Position numbers and translations under genes: made by a program. The notes below the pieces were generated by a model. It was given only the letters and a program-made list of their open reading frames with translations. It made no database searches and was not told the DNA's origin. A stretch of 64,000 nt of DNA from an uncultured Bacteroidales bacterium (lineage in GTDB: Bacteria > Bacteroidota > Bacteroidia > Bacteroidales > UBA932): the NCBI GenBank assembly GCA_905234795.1, contig CAJOIQ010000001.1:1-64000 (forward strand), read 5' to 3'. This document shows, piece after piece, positions 26,262 through 35,668 of this stretch (positions are counted from its first letter, which is position 1; every line of letters starts with the position of its first letter).

Positions 26262-27728
26262 ATGAAACTCCTTGCATTATTCCTGGCCTTTGCCATCCTG
26301 CCTCTCCAGAAGAGCTTCACGGGCAGCCCCGATGCCAGTACCAACGCACCCCAATACCAGCAGGGTACCACCCGCTACTTCAACATGACCCCCGGCGGCC
26401 AGGTGGGCAATCTGGTGGTGGTGAAAGAAAACGGGTTCCCGGGCATCTGGAACAATTCCGCTTCCAAGTGGCTGGTGACGCCTGGCGGCTTCCGGGAAGT
26501 CTTCTTTGCCACATCCAACCAATTGTATTATACCGATGTGGAGGGCCGCGCCGGATTCGGACAAATCCAGCCGGGCTTTGAAGAAAGCGGGCCCTATGAT
26601 TCCAAGGATTTTTCCTGCCCCTTCGCCGAGGCAGCTTACTATCCCTCCCGCAACAAAGTGCAGTACATCTGCCTGCGGATGGAAGGAGCCTGGGCTGTGG
26701 TTGGGGCCGAAGGATTTCTATCATCGGCCTTCGGCTCTTCACCCAAGGACGCCGTCGCCTATATGCAAGAGGCAAACAGAAAACCCGAGAATGAATCCAA
26801 CGCAGTCTACGTGATGCGTCAGTTCCGGGAACTGGTTTCCCCTTACTTGCACAGCCGCGCCGTGGCACAAGACCCCGACGCCCCGGGCATGTTCATCTCT
26901 ATTCTGGAAACCCCTTATGCCGGTCCCTATTTCCTCTCCGATGTTCCCGCGGATTGTTCCGCCACGCCCGAATATGGCATCTTGGGCGTCAAAAACGGGG
27001 TTCTCACCCTGGTCTGCGGAGAGTTCTACTGTCCCGACAACGACAAGTCTTACTGGTACGAAGACTATTCGGTTGAACCTCCCTATATTCCTCTCAACGC
27101 CGTCACGTACGATGCCGCACGCTTTGACGCCATCCCGGGCACCGACGGCGGCGTGTATTTCGGCTCTAAGGAGGACAGCGGCTACGGCATTCACCTGCGT
27201 CCCGACGGATCCTACAAGTTTGGAAAAGTATACCTGCATTTCAGGGACAACACGTACACCCCCTTCGACCATCCCGACTGGTGGGAGGATGACTGGCGAA
27301 TCCCTCAGGACATGGGTTTTCGGGAGTTCTTTTTTGCCTATGAGTTCCAGGCCTACAATTCAGACCCGGACTATGACGAGGACGCCATCTGGGAAAAGGC
27401 CAAGAAGATTTACCTGAAAGCCAATCCCGGCTATCTTTTCAGCGAGCGTTACCCCATGATTCCCGAAGGCTATGACAGCGAATGGCAGGCCATGAAGATG
27501 GTCATTGCCAAAAACGCCTGCCCTTCCTTCTACATCCCCATGAGTGCCCAGGATGCCGAAAAACTGCTGCGGGATTATAAGAAATACGGCCCCGATGAGC
27601 TGATCTGGTGGTATTCGCGCGGCATAGACAACGAGGGCTACGATTATGTGACAGAGGCGCGCATCGGCTGGCCCCTCAACTGGCCGGGCCTGAAGAAGGA
27701 AAAATACTTCGAATACAAGGCAGAGTAA
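26262..27728 (+). CDS. Secreted protein of unknown function
   Basis: Intact 488-aa ORF, signal peptide, co-directional with 24951..26258. Confidence 0.55.
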   Translation: MKLLALFLAFAILPLQKSFTGSPDASTNAPQYQQGTTRYFNMTPGGQVGNLVVVKENGFPGIWNNSASKWLVTPGGFREVFFATSNQLYYTDVEGRAGFGQIQPGFEESGPYDSKDFSCPFAEAAYYPSRNKVQYICLRMEGAWAVVGAEGFLSSAFGSSPKDAVAYMQEANRKPENESNAVYVMRQFRELVSPYLHSRAVAQDPDAPGMFISILETPYAGPYFLSDVPADCSATPEYGILGVKNGVLTLVCGEFYCPDNDKSYWYEDYSVEPPYIPLNAVTYDAARFDAIPGTDGGVYFGSKEDSGYGIHLRPDGSYKFGKVYLHFRDNTYTPFDHPDWWEDDWRIPQDMGFREFFFAYEFQAYNSDPDYDEDAIWEKAKKIYLKANPGYLFSERYPMIPEGYDSEWQAMKMVIAKNACPSFYIPMSAQDAEKLLRDYKKYGPDELIWWYSRGIDNEGYDYVTEARIGWPLNWPGLKKEKYFEYKAE

Positions 27729-27731
27729 CCG

Positions 27732-28244
27732 CTACCTCAGCGGCTCCAGCGCAACCGTCCCGGGAATGTCGTCCTGGGGCGGTTGTCCGTGCAGATAGAT
27801 GATGCGCTGGTTGGGGCTTCCGCGGAAAAGCAGTTCCGTGTCCCGCTGTTCCAGGATGAAGGGGCCGTCCACCAGCACGTCCAGCCAGGGCAGGAGTTGG
27901 GACAGCTGGGCCGATGCCTGGATTTCCTCCAGCGTGAAGCCGGTCCAGCACCAGATGGTCTTGGTGGTCTCCTCCTTGATGCGGCGCGCCAGCTCCGTGA
28001 AGGCCTCAACCTGGTAGAAGGGGTCTCCGCCGGAGAACGTGACGTCGGACAGGTCGTCGGCCTTGATGATCTCCAGGAGTTCGTCGGTGGTCATCCATCG
28101 GCCTGCGTTGAAATCCCAGCTCTGGGGATTGTGGCAGCCCTTGCAGGCGTGCTTGCACCCGGCACAGTAAATGGCCGTCCGGAACCCGGGTCCGTCGGCC
28201 ATTGTCTGATGCAGTATGTCCAGTACTCGAATCTTCATTGACAA
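27732..28244 (-). CDS. nrdG: Anaerobic ribonucleoside-triphosphate reductase activating protein
   Basis: CAGCKHACKGCHNPQSW (radical SAM), DVTFSGGDPF; adjacent to nrdD. Confidence 0.93.
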   Translation of the reverse strand: MSMKIRVLDILHQTMADGPGFRTAIYCAGCKHACKGCHNPQSWDFNAGRWMTTDELLEIIKADDLSDVTFSGGDPFYQVEAFTELARRIKEETTKTIWCWTGFTLEEIQASAQLSQLLPWLDVLVDGPFILEQRDTELLFRGSPNQRIIYLHGQPPQDDIPGTVALEPLR

Positions 28245-28257
28245 GTCCCTCCCCCGA

Positions 28258-28279
28258 GGGGAGGGGTTTCGGGAGGGGG
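28258..28279 (+). other. Putative G-quadruplex motif between nrdG and nrdD
   Basis: GGGGAGGGGTTTCGGGAGGGGG (four G-runs, loops of 1, 4 and 1 nt). Confidence 0.5.
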
Positions 28280-28316
28280 TAACGTAAAGGACCCTCTGGG
28301 CACGAATGGCCGCAGG

Positions 28317-30527
28317 CTATTCGTGCACGACGCGGTCGTGGAGCTCGGCCAGTTTGCCGGAATTCCAGCGGTCGGTGGTACCCACCAGGTAACCGGTGAT
28401 GCGCTGCAGGGTGTCAATGTGATGACCGTGGCAGTGCGGGCACTCGTGCAGGTCTTTCTCGGCATTCTCGAAGCCGCAGTCCATGCAGCGGTTGCGGTTG
28501 TGGTTCACGCTGCCGTAGCCGATGTCGTACTTGTCCATCAGGTCCACGATGCGCATGATGGCCTCGGGATTGTGCGTGGCGTCTCCGTCCACCTCCACAT
28601 AGAAGATGTGGCCGGCGTTCTCGTACTTGTGGTACGGGCCTTCGATCTTGGCCTTATGCTCCGGGGTGCACTTGTAGTACACGGGAACGTGGCTGGAGTT
28701 GGTGTAGTAGTCTTTATCAGTGATGCCGGGGATGACGCCAAAGGTCTTCTTGTCCCGCTTGGTGAACTTGCCGGAGAGGCCCTCGGCAGGCGTTGCCAGG
28801 AAGGTGAAGTTGTGCTGATAGGTCTCGGCATAGCCGTTGATGCGCTCGGCCATGTGGGAGATGATGCGCAGACCCAGCTCCTGGGCTTCCTCGCTTTCAC
28901 CGTGGTGCTTGCCCACCAGGGCGATGAGGCATTCGGCCAGGCCGATGAAGCCGATGGAGAGCGTACCCTGGTTCAGGACGGGCTCGATGGGGTCGTTGTC
29001 GTCCAGCTTCTCGCTGCCCAGCCACAGACCGGCCATCAGCAGAGGGAACTGCTTCTTGAGGGCGGTCTTCTGGAACTCGAAGCGCTCGTTCAGCTGACGG
29101 GCGGCAATGTCCAGGGCCCAGTCCAGCTTCTGGAAGAACACCTGCAGACGTTTATCCTTTTCGGGAGCCTCGTTCATGGCCTCGATGGCCAGTTTCACGA
29201 TATTGATGGTGGTGAAGCTCAGGTTGCCGCGGCCGATGGAAGTCTTGGGGCCGAACTTGTTGCCGTACACGCGGGTGCGGCAGCCCATGGTGGCCACCTC
29301 GTGCTCATAGCGCTTGGGATCGTCGGCCTTCCAGGCATCGTCCTGGTTGTAGGTGGCATCCAGGTTGAGGAAGTTGGGGAAGAAACGGCGGGCGCTCACC
29401 TTACAGGCAAACTTGTAAAGGTCGTAGTTGGGATCCTCCGGCAGGTAGCTCACACCCCTCTTCTTCTTCCAGATCTGGATGGGGAAGATGGCGGTGGAGC
29501 CGTTGCCCACGCCTTCGTAGGTGGTGTTGAGGATTTCGCGGATGATGCAGCGACCTTCGGCCGATGTGTCGGTACCATAGTTGATGGAGGAGAACACCAC
29601 CTGGTTGCCGCCACGGCTGTGGATGGTGTTCATATTGTGCACGAAGGCTTCCATGGCCTGGTGCACACGGCCCACGGTCTGGTTGATGGCGTGCTGTTTG
29701 GCGCGCTCTTTACCCTGGAGGCCGGTGAGGTCACGCTTGAGGTAGTCGTCAATCTTGGCGCCCTTCAGTTCGCTGTAATCCTCATTGGCCAGTTCGCTCA
29801 GCTTGTCAATCTCTTCCTCGTAGGTCTTGCGCACGAAGGGAGCCAGATAAAAATCGAAGGCGGGGATGGCCTGGCCGCCGTGCATCTCGTTCTGCACGGT
29901 TTCCATGGAGATGCAGGCCAGCACGCTGGCGGTCTCGATGCGCTTGGCGGGACGGGACTCACCGTGACCGGCCTTCAGGCCATACTGCAGAATCTTGTCC
30001 AGGGGGTGCTGGATGCAGGTAAGGCTCTTGGTGGGATAGTAATCCTTGTCGTGGATATGGATATAGTTGCCGGCCACGGCCTCGCGTACGGGGTCGCTCA
30101 GCAGGCACTCGTCCACATAGCTCTTGGTGGCCTCGGAGGCAAACTTCATCATCATGCCGGCGGGGGTGTCGGCATTCATGTTGGCATTCTCACGCGTGAT
30201 GTCGTTGGCCTGGGCATCGATGATGGTCTCGAAGATCTCGTTGGTCTTTGCCTTGCGGGCAATGTTGCGCTTGTTGCGGTAACGGATGTACTCCTTGGCC
30301 ACTTCCTGGCGGGGGCTGTTCATGAGGTGGTTCTCCACCACGTCCTGAATTTCCTCCACCGTCATCTCCTCCTTGGGAAGTTTGGAGATTTCATGGGCAA
30401 TCTGGGCGGCGAGTACGATATCCTCACCGTCGGGTGTCACGTCCATCGCTTTAAGGATGGCGGCTACAATCTTCTGATTGTTAAAGTCCACGCGGCGTCC
30501 GTCGCGTTTGAGTACACGTTTTACCAT
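28317..30527 (-). CDS. nrdD: Anaerobic ribonucleoside-triphosphate reductase
   Basis: N-terminal ATP-cone, C-terminal Zn site CMDCGF...CPHCHG, glycyl-radical motif RITGYLVGTTDRWNSGK. Confidence 0.95.
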   Translation of the reverse strand: MVKRVLKRDGRRVDFNNQKIVAAILKAMDVTPDGEDIVLAAQIAHEISKLPKEEMTVEEIQDVVENHLMNSPRQEVAKEYIRYRNKRNIARKAKTNEIFETIIDAQANDITRENANMNADTPAGMMMKFASEATKSYVDECLLSDPVREAVAGNYIHIHDKDYYPTKSLTCIQHPLDKILQYGLKAGHGESRPAKRIETASVLACISMETVQNEMHGGQAIPAFDFYLAPFVRKTYEEEIDKLSELANEDYSELKGAKIDDYLKRDLTGLQGKERAKQHAINQTVGRVHQAMEAFVHNMNTIHSRGGNQVVFSSINYGTDTSAEGRCIIREILNTTYEGVGNGSTAIFPIQIWKKKRGVSYLPEDPNYDLYKFACKVSARRFFPNFLNLDATYNQDDAWKADDPKRYEHEVATMGCRTRVYGNKFGPKTSIGRGNLSFTTINIVKLAIEAMNEAPEKDKRLQVFFQKLDWALDIAARQLNERFEFQKTALKKQFPLLMAGLWLGSEKLDDNDPIEPVLNQGTLSIGFIGLAECLIALVGKHHGESEEAQELGLRIISHMAERINGYAETYQHNFTFLATPAEGLSGKFTKRDKKTFGVIPGITDKDYYTNSSHVPVYYKCTPEHKAKIEGPYHKYENAGHIFYVEVDGDATHNPEAIMRIVDLMDKYDIGYGSVNHNRNRCMDCGFENAEKDLHECPHCHGHHIDTLQRITGYLVGTTDRWNSGKLAELHDRVVHE

Positions 30528-30763
30528 AAGGCAATCTGTTTCAGTGTTGATTTAGGCAAGGGGGGCGATTTCCCCAAAACAAAGATATGTCTACAGAATC
30601 AACTTTCCTACTGTTTTGCCAAAAAAAGTTATCAACAAAAATGCCCTGGAGCCTGTTAATTCGATGATTTACAAGCTCCTGTTAAAGTTTTTTAATAACA
30701 ATGCACACCCCCGGGAAACACAAAAGTTTCCTGTGGCGGAAGTTATTAACAATGACGGGAGAT

Positions 30764-31963
30764 TTAATTCCTTAACCAACCCTCGGGGTTTTGGGGGACG
30801 GCTCCGTTCCACAGCTCGAAGTGGAAGAGGTCTTCACCGTCGATGCTGTCTACGGTGCCTACTACCTGGCCGGTGGTGACGCTGTCTCCCACTTTCACGG
30901 CTACGCTCTTGAGTTTGCTGTACAGGGTAAAGTAGGCGCCGTGGCTCACCAGCACACACTGGTTGTAGCCGGGCAACACCACAATCTGGGATACTTTACC
31001 GTTGAAGACAGCCTTGGCCTGGGCGCCGGGGCGCACGGCCAGGGTGACGCCGTTGTTCTGCGGCAGTTCCACATTGGTATAAACGGGGTGATGATGTTTG
31101 CCGAAACGCTCCACAATGGCACCTTCCACGGGCCAGGGCAGACGGCCGCGGTTGGCGGCGAACTCGTTGGAAAGCTTGGTGTCGATGGCCGTGGAAGTGG
31201 TTTTGCCGGAGGTTTTCCCGGCATTCTTGGCGGCCTTCTGGCTCTCCCGCCGGATCAAATCGGCAATCTTCTTGTTCAGAGCCTCCTTCTGACGGTTTTT
31301 CTCTGCCAGCTGCTTCTGGAACTTTTTGCGGTCCTTGCCCAGCTGGTTCACCAGCTTGTTGGCATCGGCCTCCTCATTCTTGAGTTTACTGCGTTCTCCC
31401 ACCACTTTCCGACGCATGTCGCCGGCATCTTTCCGAAGTCCGTTCAGGCGCTCTTTCTCCACCTCCAGCTGGGCCGATGTCTCCCGGATGCGCAGGGCCT
31501 GCGCGCTCATCTCGGCCGACATGCCCCGCAGGTAACCGGCCCGCTTGAGTCCCTGGCCGATGGACTCCGAGGAAAGGATGTACATGTACCACAGGCGGCT
31601 GTCGCGGTTTTTATAGGCCCCGCGAACCAGGCGGCCGTAGTAGAGGGAAAGGGTGTCGTGGCGTGCCTGGAGTTTTTTGATCTCCTTCTGGCACACGGCT
31701 ATGGAATCGTCCAGCATGCGGATGGTCTGGTCGCAGCCGGTGATGAGTTTTTCCCGGGATTGGATTTTGCTTTTGAGCAGGGACAGACTGGACAGCGCAG
31801 CATCCTTGTTCTTGGCGTTCTGTTCCAACTTGCGGTTTAACATGGCAATATCCTTTTCCAGCTGTGCCCGCTGGCTTTCCAGCTTTTTCATGCTGGTTTG
31901 CTGGCCCGCCGCCGGAAGGCTGCAGACCAGCACCATGGCCAGTATGCACAGGAACTTTCTCAT
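30764..31963 (-). CDS. EnvC/M23-like murein hydrolase activator (degenerate LytM)
   Basis: Signal peptide, long coiled-coil, C-terminal LytM-like domain lacking intact HLHFE/HxGxD motifs. Confidence 0.82.
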   Translation of the reverse strand: MRKFLCILAMVLVCSLPAAGQQTSMKKLESQRAQLEKDIAMLNRKLEQNAKNKDAALSSLSLLKSKIQSREKLITGCDQTIRMLDDSIAVCQKEIKKLQARHDTLSLYYGRLVRGAYKNRDSRLWYMYILSSESIGQGLKRAGYLRGMSAEMSAQALRIRETSAQLEVEKERLNGLRKDAGDMRRKVVGERSKLKNEEADANKLVNQLGKDRKKFQKQLAEKNRQKEALNKKIADLIRRESQKAAKNAGKTSGKTTSTAIDTKLSNEFAANRGRLPWPVEGAIVERFGKHHHPVYTNVELPQNNGVTLAVRPGAQAKAVFNGKVSQIVVLPGYNQCVLVSHGAYFTLYSKLKSVAVKVGDSVTTGQVVGTVDSIDGEDLFHFELWNGAVPQNPEGWLRN

Positions 31964-33585
31964 GGATTCAGGCGTTTGGCCATGTTACGGTATACCTTGG
32001 CGGCATCGGCCTCTCCCAGGGACTCCAGCACCACGGCATAGTGTTCCAGGATGACGGCGCTGTCCTTGCCGCCGTACAGCATGGCATGCTTGAAGAAGGG
32101 TTTGGCTTCCAGGTCCTTGCCCTGCAGGTGCAGGATCCAGGCAAAAGTGTCCAGATAGGTGGCGTTGTCGGGTTCGGCCTCAACGGTTTTCTTGGACATC
32201 TTGTAGGCTTTGTTCAGCTTTTTCCCCTCCAGGCTCAGATAATAGGCGTAATTGTTGAGCACCGGGGCGTAGTCCGGATTGAGTTTGAGGGCTTTTTCGT
32301 AGGCTTTGTAGGCGCTCCTGCTGTCTCCCTTGGAATGGTAGGCGTCCCCCATCATGGACCATGCACCCACGCACAGGGCCTTTTCCTTGGGGTAGTTGGA
32401 AAGGATGAACTTGCTGTTGCCGATGATGGCGTCGTAGTCCTCCAGCTGATAATTGGCGCTGTTGGCAAAGTCCAGGAAGCCCAGGTCATGGAACCGGTCG
32501 AAGGCGCTCATGGAACGGTCCCGCAGGTCCTCCCACTTGTTCAGGATGCTCAGATACTGGAGGTAGGTCACCGTCTGGCCGATGCTTTCCGGGTGGGAAT
32601 CGGCGGCCTGACGGAACCATCGGCCCGCTTCTTCCTGCCGGCCGGTGTGGTAGAAGTAGTTTCCCGCGGCCGACAGCACGCTGGTGTCGGCGGGATGCGT
32701 TTCCGTGGCCAGGCTCACCAGGGAGTCGAAACCCTCCCGGTGCAGCTGCAGGATCTTGGGATCCAGGCCACGCGTAATGTTGGTCAAGTACATTCCCTTG
32801 CTCACGGCCGGAGCCTCCTGAGAGGCGAAGAAGGGGCGCAGGGAGTTGAAGTACTCCGGATAATTGCGCTGGTGGCGGTAGACTTCGGCCATGCCCATCA
32901 TGGCGGGGATGTAGCCGCTGTCCAGCGACAAGGCTTCCTGGTAGCGCGCCTGCGCCAGGGAATCGGAATACTCGGACAGATAATAGTCTCCCGTGATGGA
33001 AAGGACCGTGGCCGATGAGAATTCCTTGTTGTAATTCTCCAGCACCTGGACGCCTTCGTCGGGCCGGCCCATGGCGCACAGTACGTCGTACTTGGTGCGC
33101 ACCACTTCCTCCGACGTTCCCCGCTGCCGCGTGATGTCGTCCAAAGCCGTGAGGGCCTTTTCAAACTGACTCTGCTTGAGATAGACGTCCAGCAGCTCGT
33201 AAACGGAATTGTCTTTGTCCGGGAAAGCCTTTACCAGGGCTTCGTACATGGCCATGCCTTCCTGCGGTTTGTTATGCATCAGATACATGCGGGCCAGCAT
33301 GCGGCGGTACCAGTAGTTGCCGCTGTCCAGGGCAACGGCCTTGGCCAGGGAGGCTTCGGCGCCGTCCAGGTCGTTGGACACGGTCTGGGTGAGGGCCAGG
33401 TAATACCACACGGCGTCGTCCTGCGGTGCGGCTACGGATAAGGTATGCAGCAACTCCTTTGCCTGTTTGATTTTGCCGTCGCTGTACAGCTGGACGGCAT
33501 CCACCAGGTTGGCCTCCACCTCCTGGGCGGTGGCCGAAAACAGGGCGGAACAAGTGAGGAGAAGAGTTAGAAGCTGTTTTTTCAC
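31960..33585 (-). CDS. Secreted tetratricopeptide-repeat protein (probable GTG start)
   Basis: Multiple TPRs (AYKAYEKALKLNPDYAPVLNNYAYYLSLEGKKLNKAYKMSKKTVEAEPDNATYLDTFAWILHLQGK); signal peptide starts at VKKQLLTLLLTCSALFSATAQ. Confidence 0.85.
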   Translation of the reverse strand: MKKQLLTLLLTCSALFSATAQEVEANLVDAVQLYSDGKIKQAKELLHTLSVAAPQDDAVWYYLALTQTVSNDLDGAEASLAKAVALDSGNYWYRRMLARMYLMHNKPQEGMAMYEALVKAFPDKDNSVYELLDVYLKQSQFEKALTALDDITRQRGTSEEVVRTKYDVLCAMGRPDEGVQVLENYNKEFSSATVLSITGDYYLSEYSDSLAQARYQEALSLDSGYIPAMMGMAEVYRHQRNYPEYFNSLRPFFASQEAPAVSKGMYLTNITRGLDPKILQLHREGFDSLVSLATETHPADTSVLSAAGNYFYHTGRQEEAGRWFRQAADSHPESIGQTVTYLQYLSILNKWEDLRDRSMSAFDRFHDLGFLDFANSANYQLEDYDAIIGNSKFILSNYPKEKALCVGAWSMMGDAYHSKGDSRSAYKAYEKALKLNPDYAPVLNNYAYYLSLEGKKLNKAYKMSKKTVEAEPDNATYLDTFAWILHLQGKDLEAKPFFKHAMLYGGKDSAVILEHYAVVLESLGEADAAKVYRNMAKRLNP

Positions 33586-33646
33586 AGTTGCAAAAATACG
33601 GGAATTTTTCGAAATTTGTATTTGCGAAAACAAAATCCGGACCTTT

Positions 33647-34201
33647 TTGAAACGTTTTTGGCCAAATCTGCATCTTATTAATCGGACAAGGGATAAGGAA
33701 TCCCCTGATGCAGCATCGTCCCCGGAGCAAATCTATAAAGCTCTTGCTCCCAAGATGATGGCGGTATGCCTGCGATACATGGGCAACCGTGAGGATGCCG
33801 AGGACGTTCTCCAGGAAGGATTCATCACCCTGTTCAATAAACTGGACAGCTACCAGGGGACCGGTTCCTTTGAAGGCTGGGCGCGTAAGATCTTTGTCAA
33901 TACTGCCCTGATGCATCTCAGACGCACGGACGCCCTGGGATTGAGCGACGACATCTCCGAAGCCCGCACCCTCTTTACAGAGGAGGCCACCCCGGTACAG
34001 AAAATGGGATACAAGGAACTGATGCGGCTCATAGAGTCGCTTCCCCCCGATTCCAGAACGGTGTTCAACATGTATGTGATAGAGGGTTATTCCCACAAGG
34101 AAATAGCGGAAGAACTGGGATGCACGGAAGCCACATCGCGCTCCAAACTGCAGCGCGCACGGCTCAGGTTGCAGGAACTGATAAACGAAAGCAGTAAATG
34201 A
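33647..34201 (+). CDS. ECF-type RNA polymerase sigma factor (start uncertain)
   Basis: MAVCLRYMGNREDAEDVLQEGFITLFNKLDSYQGTGSFEGWARKIFVNTAL and region 4 VIEGYSHKEIAEELGCTEATSRSKLQRARLRLQ; no clear ATG before 33755, so the start is a guess. Confidence 0.85.
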   Translation: MKRFWPNLHLINRTRDKESPDAASSPEQIYKALAPKMMAVCLRYMGNREDAEDVLQEGFITLFNKLDSYQGTGSFEGWARKIFVNTALMHLRRTDALGLSDDISEARTLFTEEATPVQKMGYKELMRLIESLPPDSRTVFNMYVIEGYSHKEIAEELGCTEATSRSKLQRARLRLQELINESSK

Positions 34202-35391
34202 ACGAAGAGTTTGACAAGTATGTAAGGAACCTTCTGCAGGACGCAGAAGAGGAAGTCTCCCCACGGGTTTGGGAAGGCGTGGCGGCGGAGCTTGGTAAAA
34301 AGCACCGTGTGGTTCCTGTGTGGAGTTGGGCGGCGGTCTCCGTGGCCGCAGCAGCTGCCGTAGTGGCCGCATTCGTTGTATTCCATTCTAACCCTACTAT
34401 ATCTTCTTTTGAAACGCCGGCGGCAACCGCGCTGGCCCAGCCGGAAACCCCGGTGGTGGCTCAGGATGAGGAAGTTATTATTCCCGTACAGGAAGTACTG
34501 CAGCTTCCCGCCCCCAGGAAAGCGGTTGCCGCAAAGCGTTCGCGCAAAGGGGCCGTATCTCCGGCCGCCATTGCCGCCGTCCCGGCCGACGTACGAATTG
34601 TAACGGTTCCCAAACAGGAGCCCGTACGTCTGCTGCAAAAAGCCATCGCCCCCGATACCGGGCGCCTGGCACTGGTAGACGACAACACCCTTCTTAACCA
34701 GCTGGCCCACTCGGAGCGTAAAACCGCATCCGACAAAGGACTGTCCCTGCTTGCCGCAGGTCATGTTCAGGGCAACCAGCGTGGGGAAGTGGGCCGCGCC
34801 TTCGTCCCCAAGCCCTTCACCGCACCGCCGCTTGGCGCAGCCGAGGGCCTTTATAATGCAACCCCGGAAACCAATTTCCGCCTTCCGTTCTCCATCGGCC
34901 TGGGTGTGCGGTATAATTTCACCGACCGCTGGGCCATCGGTACTGGAGTGCGCTACACCAATCTGGGCCGTACCTTCCTGGCCGATTTCGTGTCGGCCGA
35001 CGGTATCACCGTTCCCCAGACCGATGTCGATAACCAGCAGCACTGGCTTGGCATTCCCCTTTCCGTATACTTCGACATCGTGAACCGAGGCCGCTGGCGT
35101 GTGCACAGCTTCGTGGGTGGCACCGCCGAATTCCTGCTGAGCGACAGTTACCTGGTACACTATTCCCCCCAGGATATCCCTTACCGCCAGGACACCAAAG
35201 CAGGCCCGCAGTGGTCTGTCTCCGTCGGTCTGGGTGTGGAGTTCCGCATCACTCCCCGCGTGGGCATCTACCTGGATCCTAACTTCCGCTATTACTTCAA
35301 CGCCCAGAAACAGCCGCGCTCCCTTCGCACCATCCAGCCCCTCCGCTTCGAGATGGAGGCCGGTGTGCGCTTCAGCTTCGGCCAGCAATAA
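34198..35391 (+). CDS. Anti-sigma-like N-terminus and TM segment fused to an outer-membrane beta-barrel domain
   Basis: MNEEFDKYVRNLLQDAEEEVSPRVWEGVAAEL, then SWAAVSVAAAAAVVAAFVVF, then barrel-like C-terminus ending RFSFGQQ; ATGA overlap with the sigma factor gene. Confidence 0.7.
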   Translation: MNEEFDKYVRNLLQDAEEEVSPRVWEGVAAELGKKHRVVPVWSWAAVSVAAAAAVVAAFVVFHSNPTISSFETPAATALAQPETPVVAQDEEVIIPVQEVLQLPAPRKAVAAKRSRKGAVSPAAIAAVPADVRIVTVPKQEPVRLLQKAIAPDTGRLALVDDNTLLNQLAHSERKTASDKGLSLLAAGHVQGNQRGEVGRAFVPKPFTAPPLGAAEGLYNATPETNFRLPFSIGLGVRYNFTDRWAIGTGVRYTNLGRTFLADFVSADGITVPQTDVDNQQHWLGIPLSVYFDIVNRGRWRVHSFVGGTAEFLLSDSYLVHYSPQDIPYRQDTKAGPQWSVSVGLGVEFRITPRVGIYLDPNFRYYFNAQKQPRSLRTIQPLRFEMEAGVRFSFGQQ

Positions 35392-35429
35392 ACACTATAT
35401 TTATAGTAGTTATTCTTACCTTTTTTCAT

Positions 35430-35454
35430 GCCCGGCTCCCCGCCGGGCTTTTTT
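35430..35454 (+). terminator. Rho-independent terminator
   Basis: GCCCGGC-TCCCC-GCCGGGC followed by TTTTTT. Confidence 0.9.
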
Positions 35455-35463
35455 GTGCTTGTT

Positions 35464-35546
35464 GGTGTGCACGGAGAGGCCGATTTGCACACGGAGAGGG
35501 CTAAAGTGAGCCTCCGTGTGCAAAAAACGGCTCTGGTGCACACGGA
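35464..35546. repeat. REP/BIME-like palindromic repeat, copy A
   Basis: 83 bp; inner stem TTTGCACACGGAG/CTCCGTGTGCAAA (35484-35496/35512-35524); outer arms GTGTGCAC/GTGCACAC; 80/83 identical to copy B. Confidence 0.85.
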
Positions 35547-35668
35547 ATTCGCACTTTTTGGGCAACAAAAACAACCTCTCATGCGCTTCTGTTGCTGTTT
35601 TTGCAGATTATCCGTTTCATTTTTGCTGAAACGGATAAGTATTCATTACTTTGTAAAAAGATAATGCC

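Noticed and set aside
28258-28279. CCCTCCCC/GGGGAGGG hairpin considered as a Rho-independent terminator
   Set aside because: No T-tract on either strand after the stem; kept only as a structural or G4 motif.
28323-30659. 778-aa + strand ORF opposite nrdD
   Set aside because: Shadow ORF; nrdD with Zn and glycyl-radical motifs is certain.
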